Below are positions 35,509 through 43,549 of a stretch of DNA of 64,000 nucleotides, one piece after another; positions within the stretch are counted from its first letter, which is position 1; every line of letters begins with the position of its first letter. The stretch is from Acidimicrobiia bacterium. GTDB taxonomy: Bacteria > Actinomycetota > Acidimicrobiia > Spongiisociales > UBA5794. The stretch spans positions 248,001-312,000 of the forward strand of contig JAWKJB010000001.1 of assembly GCA_041393965.1 (NCBI GenBank), in the 5' to 3' direction. The translations under genes were made by a program, and so were the position numbers. The notes under the pieces are model-generated. The model did no database searches and was not told the origin of the DNA. It saw only the letters and a program-made list of their open reading frames with translations.

Positions 35509-36197
35509 TCCGAGTCGACGATCGGTGTGGTCAGTGGCACCAGGTTCGCAGGGGAATCGTTTCGGACATTGTTGACAAGCGTCGAGACGGGGAACTCCTC
35601 GAGGGCCTCCGGTGGGTACGACGAAACAAGTCCCCGCGCGGCATCCGGGCCCGTTGCGGGGTCGAGCCATGCCGCCCAGTGCTTCGCAGGAATGATGACC
35701 GGCATCCGGTCGTGGATCGCGGTGACCAGCCGGTTCGGCTCACCCGTCAGGATGGTGCAGGTCACGAGACGGTCGCCGGTGTCCTGGTCGCGCCATGATG
35801 CCCACAATCCCGCTGCGGAAAGCGGTGTTCGATCCCTGTTGCGTATGTAGTGCGGGAGCTTGCCCTTGGCCTTCCTCTCCCACTCGTAGAAGCCGTCGAG
35901 GGGAATCAGACACCTGCGGGTCGCGAACGAGTCTCGGAACATCGGCTTGTCGGGGGCCGTCTCGATACGGGCGTTGATCGCGCGTGCGCCGATCTTGGGG
36001 TCCTTCGCCCAGAAGGGCACAAGACCCCACCGGAACGAGGTCAGAACCCGTTCGTCTTCGTGTTCGGCGACCCCGTACACATCCATCGTCGGTGCCACAT
36101 TCCACGACGGCGTGATGGTCTCGGTGCGGACGACATCGACGGCGAAGTGCTTGGCATAGAACTCGGGCTTTTCGACCTGGACGAATCGTCCGCACAT
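35505..36197 (-). CDS. SOS-response-associated peptidase (SRAP, YedK/HMCES)
   Basis: The 230-residue SRAP protein starts MCGRF, and Cys2 becomes the N-terminal catalytic residue after removal of Met; it forms a thiazolidine cross-link with abasic sites in single-stranded DNA and so protects them. Asn75 in INARIET, Glu105 in LDGFYEW and His162 in AIHDRMPVIIP are the other active-site residues, at the same spacing as in E. coli YedK. TACGAT lies six bases before the ATG (36204-36209, reverse strand), a leaderless arrangement. The 91 codons of open frame upstream are not part of the protein, since Cys2 must be exposed. Confidence 0.94.
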   Translation of the reverse strand: MCGRFVQVEKPEFYAKHFAVDVVRTETITPSWNVAPTMDVYGVAEHEDERVLTSFRWGLVPFWAKDPKIGARAINARIETAPDKPMFRDSFATRRCLIPLDGFYEWERKAKGKLPHYIRNRDRTPLSAAGLWASWRDQDTGDRLVTCTILTGEPNRLVTAIHDRMPVIIPAKHWAAWLDPATGPDAARGLVSSYPPEALEEFPVSTLVNNVRNDSPANLVPLTTPIVDSE

Positions 36198-36278
36198 GTC
36201 TGCATCGTACGATGCCGAGCCGGACACCTGCACCGACCCATGAATCGCATGGACCACGGTTGGCGGTGGGCTCCCATT

Positions 36279-36305
36279 GGCGTCAAGCCCCCTACCGTTG
36301 ACGCC
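36279..36305. promoter_or_regulatory. Palindromic operator-like site at the ABC transporter promoter
   Basis: GGCGTCAA (36279-36286) and TTGACGCC (36298-36305) form a perfect 8-bp inverted repeat with an 11-bp spacer. The -10 hexamer TACCGT (36293-36298) lies within it, and the ABC ATPase ATG begins one base after the right arm ends plus one (36307). A repressor bound here would occlude the promoter. No regulator gene is adjacent. Confidence 0.55.
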
Positions 36306-36306
36306 G

Positions 36307-37236
36307 ATGGTTGACGCAATGGAGTTCTCGATCGCGTTCCGGTCCGTTCGCAAGGTGTTCGGGGATGTGATCGCGCTCGACTCGATGGATTTCGTTGCGC
36401 CGACCGGTGCGGTGACGGTGCTGTTGGGCCCGAACGGTGCTGGCAAGACGACCACCGTGCGCCTCACCACAGGGGCGCTGCTTCCCGATGCTGGAAGGGT
36501 CGAAGTCCTTGGCCTCTCACCGCTCGATCAGGGCGACGAGGTGCGCCGACGGGTGGGGGTGGTTCCCCCGAAGCCGGCGTTCTACGACCAGCTCACCGGC
36601 TGGGAGAACCTCCAGTTTGCCGCGACGATCTTCGAGAGCGACGAGGCGAGCGCCCGATCCGCGGCCGAACGGTTCGGAATCGACCATGCACTCGCTCAGG
36701 AGGTCGGCGGCTATTCGACCGGGATGCGAACGCGCCTTGCGCTGGCGAGGGCGGTGGTCCACGATCCCGAGATCCTCATGCTCGATGAGCCGACCGCGGG
36801 GCTCGATCCGGAGTCGTCGCGGGCCGTTCTGAACCTGATCAAGGAAACGGCAGGCAGGGGAAGGACCATCGTGATGTGCACCCATCTGCTCCACGAGGCA
36901 GAAGGCGTGGCGGATCAGGTCGTGCTGATGGACAACGGATCCGTCCGTACAGCGGGGAGACCTGGCGATCTCGCGAACCGGTACATGGCCAACCCGGTCG
37001 TGATCATCGACGCCGAGGACCGTGACATGCTCGACATCGTTCGCGACCTCGACGGTGTCGTGTCGGTACGCCCCGAAGGGGCACTCCATGTGACGCTCGA
37101 CTCGATCGATCGCGTGCCGGACATCGTCGTCGAACTCGTCAAGCGAGGGGTGCGCCCGACACGAGTCGAGCCGCTGAACCCGACGCTTGAGGATCTCTAC
37201 TTCGAGATGCAGCGCACCCACCGGGAGACCGTATGA
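36307..37236 (+). CDS. ABC transporter ATP-binding protein
   Basis: The 309-residue ATPase has Walker A LGPNGAGKTTT (about residue 42), a signature YSTGMRTRLALARA, Walker B ILMLDEPTAGLD and a switch His in MCTHLLHEA. A C-terminal extension of about 90 residues is typical of ATPases paired with ABC-2 permeases. The signature is STGMR rather than SGGQ, common in this ABC-2/NatA group. The start is ATG 36307; TACCGT lies eight bases upstream. It overlaps the permease gene by four bases. Confidence 0.92.
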   Translation: MVDAMEFSIAFRSVRKVFGDVIALDSMDFVAPTGAVTVLLGPNGAGKTTTVRLTTGALLPDAGRVEVLGLSPLDQGDEVRRRVGVVPPKPAFYDQLTGWENLQFAATIFESDEASARSAAERFGIDHALAQEVGGYSTGMRTRLALARAVVHDPEILMLDEPTAGLDPESSRAVLNLIKETAGRGRTIVMCTHLLHEAEGVADQVVLMDNGSVRTAGRPGDLANRYMANPVVIIDAEDRDMLDIVRDLDGVVSVRPEGALHVTLDSIDRVPDIVVELVKRGVRPTRVEPLNPTLEDLYFEMQRTHRETV

Positions 37237-38057
37237 GATGGCGGATGGTCAAAGCGGTCGTTCGGGCGGACCTGTTCCGCCTGATCAAGACCCGCGACTA
37301 CTGGATCCCGCTCCTGATCCTCGGGGGCATGTTCTTCGTGATCCTCCCCGCGATCCTCCTCGGAGCCATGTCGATGGTCAGGGACACGGGTGCCGTCGCT
37401 CAGATCGGTGACATCATCGGCACCCTCCCCGACGCGATCCTCGACAACATCAGGGGCGACGACGGCGCAACGCGTGCGTCGTATGCCTTCGCCGTGTACC
37501 TGCTTGCGCCGATCGCGATCATCGTGCCACTCACGATCTCGTCGGCGGTCGGCGCCAACTCGATCGTCGGTGAACGGGAACGGGGCACCGGCGAGTACCT
37601 TGCGCACTCCCCCCTCACCGTGCGCGAGATCTACCTCGGCAAGCTCATCGCAAGCCTCATTCCCGGCTATGTCGCCGGCATCGTCGGGTTCGGGCTCTAC
37701 GCCATCGTGGTGAACCTCATCGTGGGAAGTCAGGTCGGTGGGTGGTTCTTCCCCACCGCGGGTTGGCTGCTGCTCGTCCTGTGGGTCGTCCCCCCCTTCA
37801 TCGCCATTGCCTTGTCGCTGATCCTGCGCCTGTCGGCGAAGGTGCGAAGCGCCGCCTCAGCCCACCAAGCATCGAGCCTCGTCACCCTCCCCGTGATCCT
37901 GTTGAGCTACGGCGTTGCGTCGGGGCTTCTGTACAGTCCCGTCATCTCTGCTGCCGTCGCCGGTTTCCTGGCATGGCTCGTGGCATTGGCCCTCCTGACG
38001 ACCGGAGCACGCTCCATTCGCCGCGAACGGCTCCTCGGCGTCTCAGGTGATCTCTAG
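37233..38057 (+). CDS. ABC-2 type permease
   Basis: The 274-residue membrane protein has six hydrophobic segments, with an N-terminal ADLFRLIKTRDYWIPLLILGGMFF, a central SSAVGANSIVGERERGTGEYLAHSPLTVREIYLGKL (the conserved cytoplasmic helix of ABC-2 permeases), and two C-terminal pairs. It overlaps the ATPase gene by four bases, so the two form an exporter, similar in type to NatAB. The cargo is unknown. Confidence 0.9.
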   Translation: MRWRMVKAVVRADLFRLIKTRDYWIPLLILGGMFFVILPAILLGAMSMVRDTGAVAQIGDIIGTLPDAILDNIRGDDGATRASYAFAVYLLAPIAIIVPLTISSAVGANSIVGERERGTGEYLAHSPLTVREIYLGKLIASLIPGYVAGIVGFGLYAIVVNLIVGSQVGGWFFPTAGWLLLVLWVVPPFIAIALSLILRLSAKVRSAASAHQASSLVTLPVILLSYGVASGLLYSPVISAAVAGFLAWLVALALLTTGARSIRRERLLGVSGDL

Positions 38058-38069
38058 TGCCAGCGGTAG

Positions 38070-38285
38070 GCGATCCTGAGCGAGTTCGTCAGACCGTTCG
38101 TCTCCAACGCTCTCCGAGGTGACATCATCCGGGTCGAGGAGCTCCGCAATGGCACAATGGCAAGTGTGCTCGTCTGCGACAGCGAAACGGCGATACCCGA
38201 GGAGGACCGTGAGCGGATCTTCGAACCTCCCAAAGGGCACACCGCGGTCCCGAAACTGCCGGGTCGATCGGACTGGGTTTGGTGA
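38070..38285 (+). pseudogene. Remnant of a histidine-kinase ATPase domain
   Basis: An in-frame TAG immediately precedes a 71-codon open stretch ending at TGA 38283-38285, with no suitable upstream start. It reads ILSEFVRPFVSNALRGDIIRVE..., then SVLVCDSETAIPEEDRERIFEP. This matches the HATPase N box (FxNLxSNALR) and the DxGxGIP...ERIFEPF region, but the G1 glycines are lost (DSETA) and the G2 box is absent. I read it as the decayed C-terminal end of a sensor kinase. A small unrecognised protein remains possible. The remainder of the 244-base gap shows no gene. Confidence 0.5.
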
Positions 38286-38301
38286 GTATGCGCGTGCGAC
38301 G

Positions 38302-38631
38302 CTACTCGAAGCCGATCCAGCCGGTGACGGTGTCGACGATTCGGTCAAACAGGTCACCCGATGCGGGTGGGTCTTGTGCGAGAGACCACCCCAACGCAAT
38401 CAAGAAACCACCGATCACAACGAGAATGACCCCGACCAAGATCCCGGGGATTCGCTGCAACCAAACGGTGTCGCCGTCATCGAAGGTCCATTTGGATATC
38501 GCGGTCCCCACACCCATCAGAAGGAATCCGCATCCCAGTACGACCAGTGCAAGCCCGGGTCGTTCGGCAATCTGGTCCCAGAGTTCATCGCCCTTTCCGA
38601 TGACTGAGGCTATTCCGGCGATGACGAGGTG
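38302..38631 (-). pseudogene. C-terminal half of a small membrane protein, start missing (possible frameshift of the next gene)
   Basis: The open frame contains a convincing membrane protein segment: HLVIAGIASVIGKGDELWDQ, a span GLALVVLGCGFLLMGVG, then KWTFDDGDTVW, a second span GILVGVILVVIGGFLIALGWSLA and an amphipathic end. There is no ATG, GTG or TTG before the first span. The upstream ORF (38610-38906) stops with GAATAG exactly where this frame begins to look real. One inserted or lost base near 38630 would join them into a single protein of about 200 residues with five spans. It could also be a sequencing or assembly error. Confidence 0.5.
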
Positions 38632-38906
38632 CCCGCGCCAACCGCGATGAAACCGACACCGAAGATCACGGCCGAGGCTCCGGTGTGGGTGAGTCGAAGA
38701 CTGTCGGTTCCAGATCGACTCGTCCGGTGCCGCCGGGTCCGAACGCTGTCGACACCGCCCACGATGGCTGCGGCCCCAAGGGCAACGACGGCAGCAGCGA
38801 TGAAGACACCCCCGACAGCGAGACCGATGGCAGCGAGTACGGCGCCGAGCGCAACAAGAGCGATACCGACCTTCATGGTCGTACCGGATTCGGTCCACCC
38901 TGCCAT
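38610..38906 (-). CDS. Small membrane protein (possibly the N-terminal half of a frameshifted gene)
   Basis: The 98-residue product has two or three hydrophobic segments (MKVGIALVALGAVLAAIGLAVGG, VFIAAAVVALGAAAIVGG, ASAVIFGVGFIAVGAG) separated by a short basic loop, VRTRRHRTSRS. ATG 38906 is preceded by TAGGAT with a six-base gap. The C-terminus (TSSSPE) appears after a sudden loss of hydrophobicity, and the other reading frame takes over the hydrophobic pattern at the same point. No function can be assigned. Confidence 0.6.
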   Translation of the reverse strand: MAGWTESGTTMKVGIALVALGAVLAAIGLAVGGVFIAAAVVALGAAAIVGGVDSVRTRRHRTSRSGTDSLRLTHTGASAVIFGVGFIAVGAGTSSSPE

Positions 38907-38979
38907 GGCGCGATCCTAGCGATTCCGCCTTCCTCGAGGATGGGCTCTCGTGCCCCGACCGGCAATGGTCAGTGGGTTG

Positions 38980-39477
38980 TCAGCAGCGCTTCTCGAGGAG
39001 CAGCGTCGAGATATAGCGACCGTTCTTGAATCCGGCTTCGTCGAGGACACCCACCTCCCGGTACCCGACCTTCTTGTGCACCGCGACCGACGCCTCGTTG
39101 GGGAGCGCGACGATGGCGTACGCCCGGTGGTACCCGTCTTCGGTGAGGCGGTCAACGAGGGCGCGCAGGAGGACCGTACCGAACCCGCGCCCGACGACGG
39201 CCGGATCGAGCACCACCGTGGTCTCGGCCGATCTGCGATAGGCGGCCTTGTCCCTCCACGGCCCTGACCATGCGACTCCGACGATGTTGCCCTCGCTTTC
39301 GGCGACGAGGACCGGGAATCCGGCGTTGGTCCGTTCGACGAACCAGGCGGCGCGAGCATCATCGGTCCATGGTTCGGTATCGAACGACACATGGCTGTCC
39401 ACGACGACGGTGTTGTAGATCTCGTTCATCGTCGCCACATCATGAGGCCCTGCTTGCCGGATGACGATACGGTTCAT
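38980..39477 (-). CDS. GNAT acetyltransferase, phosphinothricin-acetyltransferase-like
   Basis: The 165-residue protein has the GNAT fold of the Pat/Bar/YncA group: IRQAGPHDVATMNEIYNTVV, SFDTEPWT, VGVAWSGPWRDKAAYRRSAETTVVLDPAVVGRGFGTVLLRALVD (acetyl-CoA pyrophosphate loop VGRGFG), ALPNEASVAVHKKVGYREVGVLDEAGFKNGR. It would acetylate an amine such as methionine sulfoximine or a related amino acid. The ATG overlaps the stop of the ABC-2 permease gene (ATGA), so it belongs to that operon. Confidence 0.88.
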   Translation of the reverse strand: MNRIVIRQAGPHDVATMNEIYNTVVVDSHVSFDTEPWTDDARAAWFVERTNAGFPVLVAESEGNIVGVAWSGPWRDKAAYRRSAETTVVLDPAVVGRGFGTVLLRALVDRLTEDGYHRAYAIVALPNEASVAVHKKVGYREVGVLDEAGFKNGRYISTLLLEKRC

Positions 39478-40304
39478 GACCGGATTGCGGCCCGACCCGC
39501 GCGACGGCGTCCGCGGCTTCGCCCGGGTGATGCCTCCCATTTGAAGAAGCGGACGGCGACGATGATGGCTGCGATCCCCCACAGCGCCATGTAGCCGAGG
39601 CTCAGCCAATCGAAGCCGGTCCCGGTGCTCTGCGGGTTGAAAGCAGCGGTGAACGGTTCGACGAAGTGCTTGAGCGGAAAGATGTTGGCCACCAGATCGA
39701 GCCACGCCGGGGCGTCCTCCGCGGGAGGGATAAAGACGCCGGAGAGGAATGCGAGTGGCAGCAATGTCGCATTCGCGACGGCCGTTGCCGAAGCACCCGT
39801 CGAAACCAACGCAGCAACCATCAACCCGAGCGCCGCGAAACAGCCGACGCCGACGAGGAAGGTGAGCACTGCGGACGGCAGTGTCCGCGCATAGACCTCG
39901 ACACCGTAGAACACAACACCGATCGCCATCATGATCAGCACCGAGATCACGGCGATCATCACCGCGCTGACGATCTTTCCACCCATGTACACGACGGGCG
40001 GAAGAGGAGTTCCCTTGATGCGCTTGAGGATCCCTTCGTCACGCTGGTACGCGGTGGTGACCGCGAGGTTCGTATATGTGGCGGACACGGCTGCGAACAC
40101 CGCCATGGCCGGCGCGTAGTACTGCGCCGTCGTGACACCGAGATACTCGATCTCGTCGTTGCCGAAGATGAGGGCGAACATCACGAAGATCATCAGGGGG
40201 AAAAACAGGGTGAAGAATGCGGATGTGGGGTCCCGGAAGAAGATCTTGTTCTGGTAGGCGGTTTGCCCGCGGAGCAGCGCCATCATCGAGCGCTTCGTCG
40301 CCAT
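39474..40304 (-). CDS. ABC-2 type permease (second exporter)
   Basis: The 276-residue membrane protein has an N-terminal NKIFFRDPTSAFFTLFFPLMIFVMFALIFG, the central AYQRDEGILKRIKGTPLPPVVYMGGKIVSAV helix typical of drug-type ABC-2 permeases (DrrB/NodJ-like), and FLSGVFIPPAEDAPAWLDLVANIFPLKHFVEPF near the C-terminus. ATG 40304 shares its A with the TGA of the upstream ATPase gene (TGATG), with GAGGAGG before it. The pair forms a drug- or lipid-type exporter, followed by an acetyltransferase. Confidence 0.9.
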   Translation of the reverse strand: MATKRSMMALLRGQTAYQNKIFFRDPTSAFFTLFFPLMIFVMFALIFGNDEIEYLGVTTAQYYAPAMAVFAAVSATYTNLAVTTAYQRDEGILKRIKGTPLPPVVYMGGKIVSAVMIAVISVLIMMAIGVVFYGVEVYARTLPSAVLTFLVGVGCFAALGLMVAALVSTGASATAVANATLLPLAFLSGVFIPPAEDAPAWLDLVANIFPLKHFVEPFTAAFNPQSTGTGFDWLSLGYMALWGIAAIIVAVRFFKWEASPGRSRGRRRAGRAAIRS

Positions 40305-41200
40305 CACGCCTCCTCGCCGGTCAGGTCGAGGTAGACATCTTCGAGTGACGGGCGGGCAATACACAGGTCGACGAGCTCGATGCCGCGATCCACGGCCCAT
40401 CCTGAGATCACATGGATGTCCCTCGTCGGGGTCACCGTGGTGACCGTCACCAGGCCGTTCTCGGTCACCGACGCATCGTCGACTGGGAACCCATCGCGGT
40501 TGAACCCTTCGACCCGGAAAGTGATACGCGTTGCGGATGTCTTCCGTCCGCCGAGCGATTCCGGTGTCCCCTCGGCAACGATCCGACCATCGGCGATGAC
40601 CGCCACCCGATCGGCAAGATGTTGAGCCTCGTCCATGTAGTGCGTCGTGAGCAGGACCGTCTTGCCGAGGGCAACGAGGTTGTCGACGACGATCCACGCT
40701 TGCCTTCGCGCACTCGGGTCGAAGCCGGTTGTCGGTTCGTCGAGGAAGATCAGGTCGGGATCCCCGACGATGCCGAGCGCGAGCTCGAGCCTCCGCTTCT
40801 GGCCTCCCGAAAGCGTCTTGACCCTCGCATCGGCCTTGTCGTCGAGACCGACGATCTCGATCAGCTCGTCCGATGGTCTCCGCTTCGCATACATCGACCC
40901 GTAGATGTCGATCGCTTCCCGAACGGTGAGCTGTGTCTCGATCGCGGTTTCCTGGAGAACGATCCCGATCGACTCACGGAAGGCCCGTGGCGAGGTGTCG
41001 GGGTCGTATCCGAGCACCGACACCTCCCCGGAGGTGCGTCTCCGATGGCCCTCGAGGATCTCGACCGTCGTCGACTTCCCGGCGCCGTTCGGACCGAGAA
41101 GGGCGAAGACTTCACCCTTGTCGATGTGGAAGTCAATGCCGCGCACCGCGCAAATGTCCCCGTATTCCTTCACGAGGTTCGACACCGCGACAATCGACAT
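40304..41200 (-). CDS. ABC transporter ATP-binding protein (second exporter)
   Basis: The 298-residue ATPase has LLGPNGAGKSTTVEILEGHRRRTSGEVSVLGYDP (Walker A), TLSGGQKRRLELALGIVGDPDLIFLDEPTTGFDPSARR (signature and Walker B) and LLTTHYMDEAQHLADRVAVI, and a C-terminal domain of the DrrA type. ATG 41200 fits the family start (SIVAVSNLVKEYGD); the longer frame upstream runs into the amt promoter. It is coupled to its permease and probably to the GNAT gene. It differs clearly from the ATPase at 36307, so the two exporters are not a recent duplication. Confidence 0.93.
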   Translation of the reverse strand: MSIVAVSNLVKEYGDICAVRGIDFHIDKGEVFALLGPNGAGKSTTVEILEGHRRRTSGEVSVLGYDPDTSPRAFRESIGIVLQETAIETQLTVREAIDIYGSMYAKRRPSDELIEIVGLDDKADARVKTLSGGQKRRLELALGIVGDPDLIFLDEPTTGFDPSARRQAWIVVDNLVALGKTVLLTTHYMDEAQHLADRVAVIADGRIVAEGTPESLGGRKTSATRITFRVEGFNRDGFPVDDASVTENGLVTVTTVTPTRDIHVISGWAVDRGIELVDLCIARPSLEDVYLDLTGEEA

Positions 41201-41335
41201 ACAGCCATTCCAGCACGGGCACCACCCCTTCGCGCCGAAACACACGCGAAACACAACCGTGTCGAACTCGTAACGGTCGAGTAACGGTGGCGACATGGAC
41301 TCGTCGTAGGTTGCCGCATGCGATCAAGGAGCAGC

Positions 41336-42643
41336 GTGAAAAGACGAGTACTGATCAGCGCAGGCATCGTCGTCGTCATGACGATCGGGCCGGGGGCGGG
41401 TGTTGCACTGGCCCAGGATCTGTCCCTGTCGGAAGTTGCGGGAGCCGTCAACTCGGTGTGGCTCATCGTGGCAGCGATCCTCGTCATGTTCATGCAAGCC
41501 GGTTTCGCGCTCGTCGAAGCCGGGTTCACCAGAGCGAAGAACGCGGCCAACATCATCATGAAGAATGTGATGGACTTCTCGGTGGGCGGCATCGTCTACT
41601 GGGCCTTCGGGTTTGCGTTGGCCTACGGGGGCTCGACCCTCGGTGGATTCGTGTCGTACGGCGAGTTCTTCTTCGACGACAACGCCCGAGCAGGGGAATG
41701 GTTCTTCCAGGTCGTGTTCGCTGCCACGGCTGCAACGATCATCTCCGGAGCGGTTGCCGGGCGCGTCAAGTTCTCCTCGTACCTCATGTACACGCCGTTC
41801 ATCACCGGTCTCATCTATCCGATCGTCACCCATTGGGTGTGGGGCGGGGGCTGGCTGTCCTCCATCGGCTTCAGCGATTTCGCCGGTTCGGGGGTTGTCC
41901 ACATGCTCGGCGGGACCGCAGCCTTCGCGGGTGTTCTCGTCATCGGTCCGAGGATCGGCAAGTACAACGAAGCGGGGCGCCCGACCTCCATCCCGGGTCA
42001 CTCCGTGACGCTTGCGGCGCTCGGTGTCTTCATCCTGTGGTTCGGCTGGTACGGATTCAACGCCGGGTCGACGCTCGCCGCGGTCGGAACCGACATCGCA
42101 ACTCCGGCGGTCACCACGACGCTCGCCGCGTGCGCAGGGTCGCTCGGTGCCATGTTCACGGCCTGGATGGTGGTGGGAAAGCCCGATGTCGGGTACACCC
42201 TCAACGGCGTCCTTGCCGGTCTCGTCGGTATCACTGCCGGGGCAGATCACTTCAGTTTCGGCGCCGCGATCGCCACGGGCCTCGTCGCGGGAATCGCGAT
42301 GGTGTTCTCGGTGATGCTGCTCGAGCGTGCAGGGATCGACGATCCTGTCGGTGCCATTTCGGTTCACGGAACGGCGGGGCTCTGGGGTGTCCTCGCCGTC
42401 GGCATCCTCGGATCCGGAACCCTCACCACGCAGGTGCTCGGGGCAGCGGCCATCATCGCATGGGCGTTCTGCACCTCCTTCGCGGTGTTCAAGATCATCG
42501 ACCTCACCGTCGGGATGCGTGTCACCGCCGCGGAGGAGGTCGCGGGACTTGACCGCTCCGAGCACGGTGGGGACGCCTATCCGGAGTTCATCTTCCAGGA
42601 GCAGATCGCTGACAAGCACCTCCTCGATCCGGTCGGCACCTGA
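41336..42643 (+). CDS. amt: Ammonium transporter
   Basis: The 435-residue protein has an N-terminal signal-like segment and eleven spans of the Amt/Rh family: VWLIVAAILVMFMQAGFALVEAGFTRAKNAANIIMKNVMDFSVG, WGGGWL, GSGVVHMLGGTAAFAG (pore His), HSVTLAALGVFILWFGWYGFNAGS, and DDPVGAISVHGTAGLWGVLAVGI (second pore His). I use the GTG at 41336 because AAGGAG lies just upstream; ATG 41318, in frame and five bases after a TAGGTT hexamer, is the alternative. No glnK gene follows, unlike most bacterial amt operons. Confidence 0.94.
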   Translation: MKRRVLISAGIVVVMTIGPGAGVALAQDLSLSEVAGAVNSVWLIVAAILVMFMQAGFALVEAGFTRAKNAANIIMKNVMDFSVGGIVYWAFGFALAYGGSTLGGFVSYGEFFFDDNARAGEWFFQVVFAATAATIISGAVAGRVKFSSYLMYTPFITGLIYPIVTHWVWGGGWLSSIGFSDFAGSGVVHMLGGTAAFAGVLVIGPRIGKYNEAGRPTSIPGHSVTLAALGVFILWFGWYGFNAGSTLAAVGTDIATPAVTTTLAACAGSLGAMFTAWMVVGKPDVGYTLNGVLAGLVGITAGADHFSFGAAIATGLVAGIAMVFSVMLLERAGIDDPVGAISVHGTAGLWGVLAVGILGSGTLTTQVLGAAAIIAWAFCTSFAVFKIIDLTVGMRVTAAEEVAGLDRSEHGGDAYPEFIFQEQIADKHLLDPVGT

Positions 42644-42712
42644 CGGCAAACAGCGCAAACTTGCCGCCGCCCCTCGGGGCCACAAGACGCACGGTGGCGA
42701 TAGCCTCAACCC

Positions 42713-43501
42713 ATGATCCGCATCGCTGTCGTCGTCGCCGTCGTGGTGCTGCTCGTCCCAGGATGTGGAGGTGATGAGGAGGACGCTGTGGGAACGCTCG
42801 AGGGCCAGTGGCTGATCGATGGCGTCGCGGGTCCTGACGATGCCATCGAGGGACAGCTCGTCGGGGCACCGAGGGTCACATTCCTCCTCGACGGGTCAGT
42901 CCCCGGTGCCGTCTCCGTCGCCGGGTCGACTGGCTGCAACCGATTCACCGGGACTGCGACGATCGGGGACGACGGCAGCTTCTCGGCTGGCCCATTCGCT
43001 TCGACGCTGATGGGGTGCGACGATGTGCTCGCCCGCCAGGAATCGAACATCCACGCAGCATTCGAAGCCGCCGATCACTGGTCCGTCGTGGACAATCTCG
43101 CGAGCCTTTCCGAAGGGGAAGGAATCGTCATGGAGATGCATCGGCTCGAAACCGAACTCGCGGGATCGGCGTGGTCCGTGACCCATGTGAACAACGGCAA
43201 GGGTGGCCTCCAGTCGGTAATGGCGGGGACCGATCCAACGCTGCTGTTCGGCACCGACGACAAGGTGTCGGGCTCGACCGGCTGCAACATCCTGTCCGGG
43301 ACCTACGAGTCCGCAGACGAATCGCTGGCGTTCGGATCGATCGGTCTCACGAAGAAGCTCTGTGGGTCACCGGCAGGTGTGATGGATCAGGAGCAGCAGA
43401 TGGTCGCTGCCCTCGGACGCTCATCGACCTATTCGATCGACGGCAACACTCTGACGATTCGTGATACCGGCGGAGCGGCCCTGATCGTCGGTGAACGGTG
43501 A
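42713..43501 (+). CDS. Lipoprotein with two META (HslJ-like) domains
   Basis: The 262-residue protein has a lipoprotein signal ending VPGCGG (Cys18) followed by two META domains. Each carries the motif GSTGCNRFTGT or GSTGCNILSGTY and a second Cys (TLMGCDD, TKKLCGS). META domains occur in the heat-shock protein HslJ and in many outer-surface lipoproteins; function is poorly known. The start has TAGCCT (42701-42706) six bases upstream, a leaderless arrangement. The stop codon lies inside a heptad tandem repeat. Confidence 0.87.
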   Translation: MIRIAVVVAVVVLLVPGCGGDEEDAVGTLEGQWLIDGVAGPDDAIEGQLVGAPRVTFLLDGSVPGAVSVAGSTGCNRFTGTATIGDDGSFSAGPFASTLMGCDDVLARQESNIHAAFEAADHWSVVDNLASLSEGEGIVMEMHRLETELAGSAWSVTHVNNGKGGLQSVMAGTDPTLLFGTDDKVSGSTGCNILSGTYESADESLAFGSIGLTKKLCGSPAGVMDQEQQMVAALGRSSTYSIDGNTLTIRDTGGAALIVGER

Positions 43502-43546
43502 GCGGTCAACAGTCAACCGTGAACTGTCACCTGTGAACCGTCGACT
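43491..43546. repeat. Degenerate 7-bp tandem repeat, 8 units
   Basis: Eight consecutive heptamers read GTGAACG, GTGAGCG, GTCAACA, GTCAACC, GTGAACT, GTCACCT, GTGAACC and GTCGACT, consensus GTSAACN. The array covers the last three codons and stop of the META lipoprotein gene and ends four bases before the stop of the convergent exonuclease gene. The fit to a 7-base period is good enough to exclude chance similarity, although the units have diverged. Confidence 0.7.
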
Positions 43547-43549
43547 CCC

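Noticed and set aside
43491..43546. Heptad array as a CRISPR.
   Set aside because: Units are 7 bases without spacers and no cas genes are near; no CRISPR array was seen anywhere in the window.
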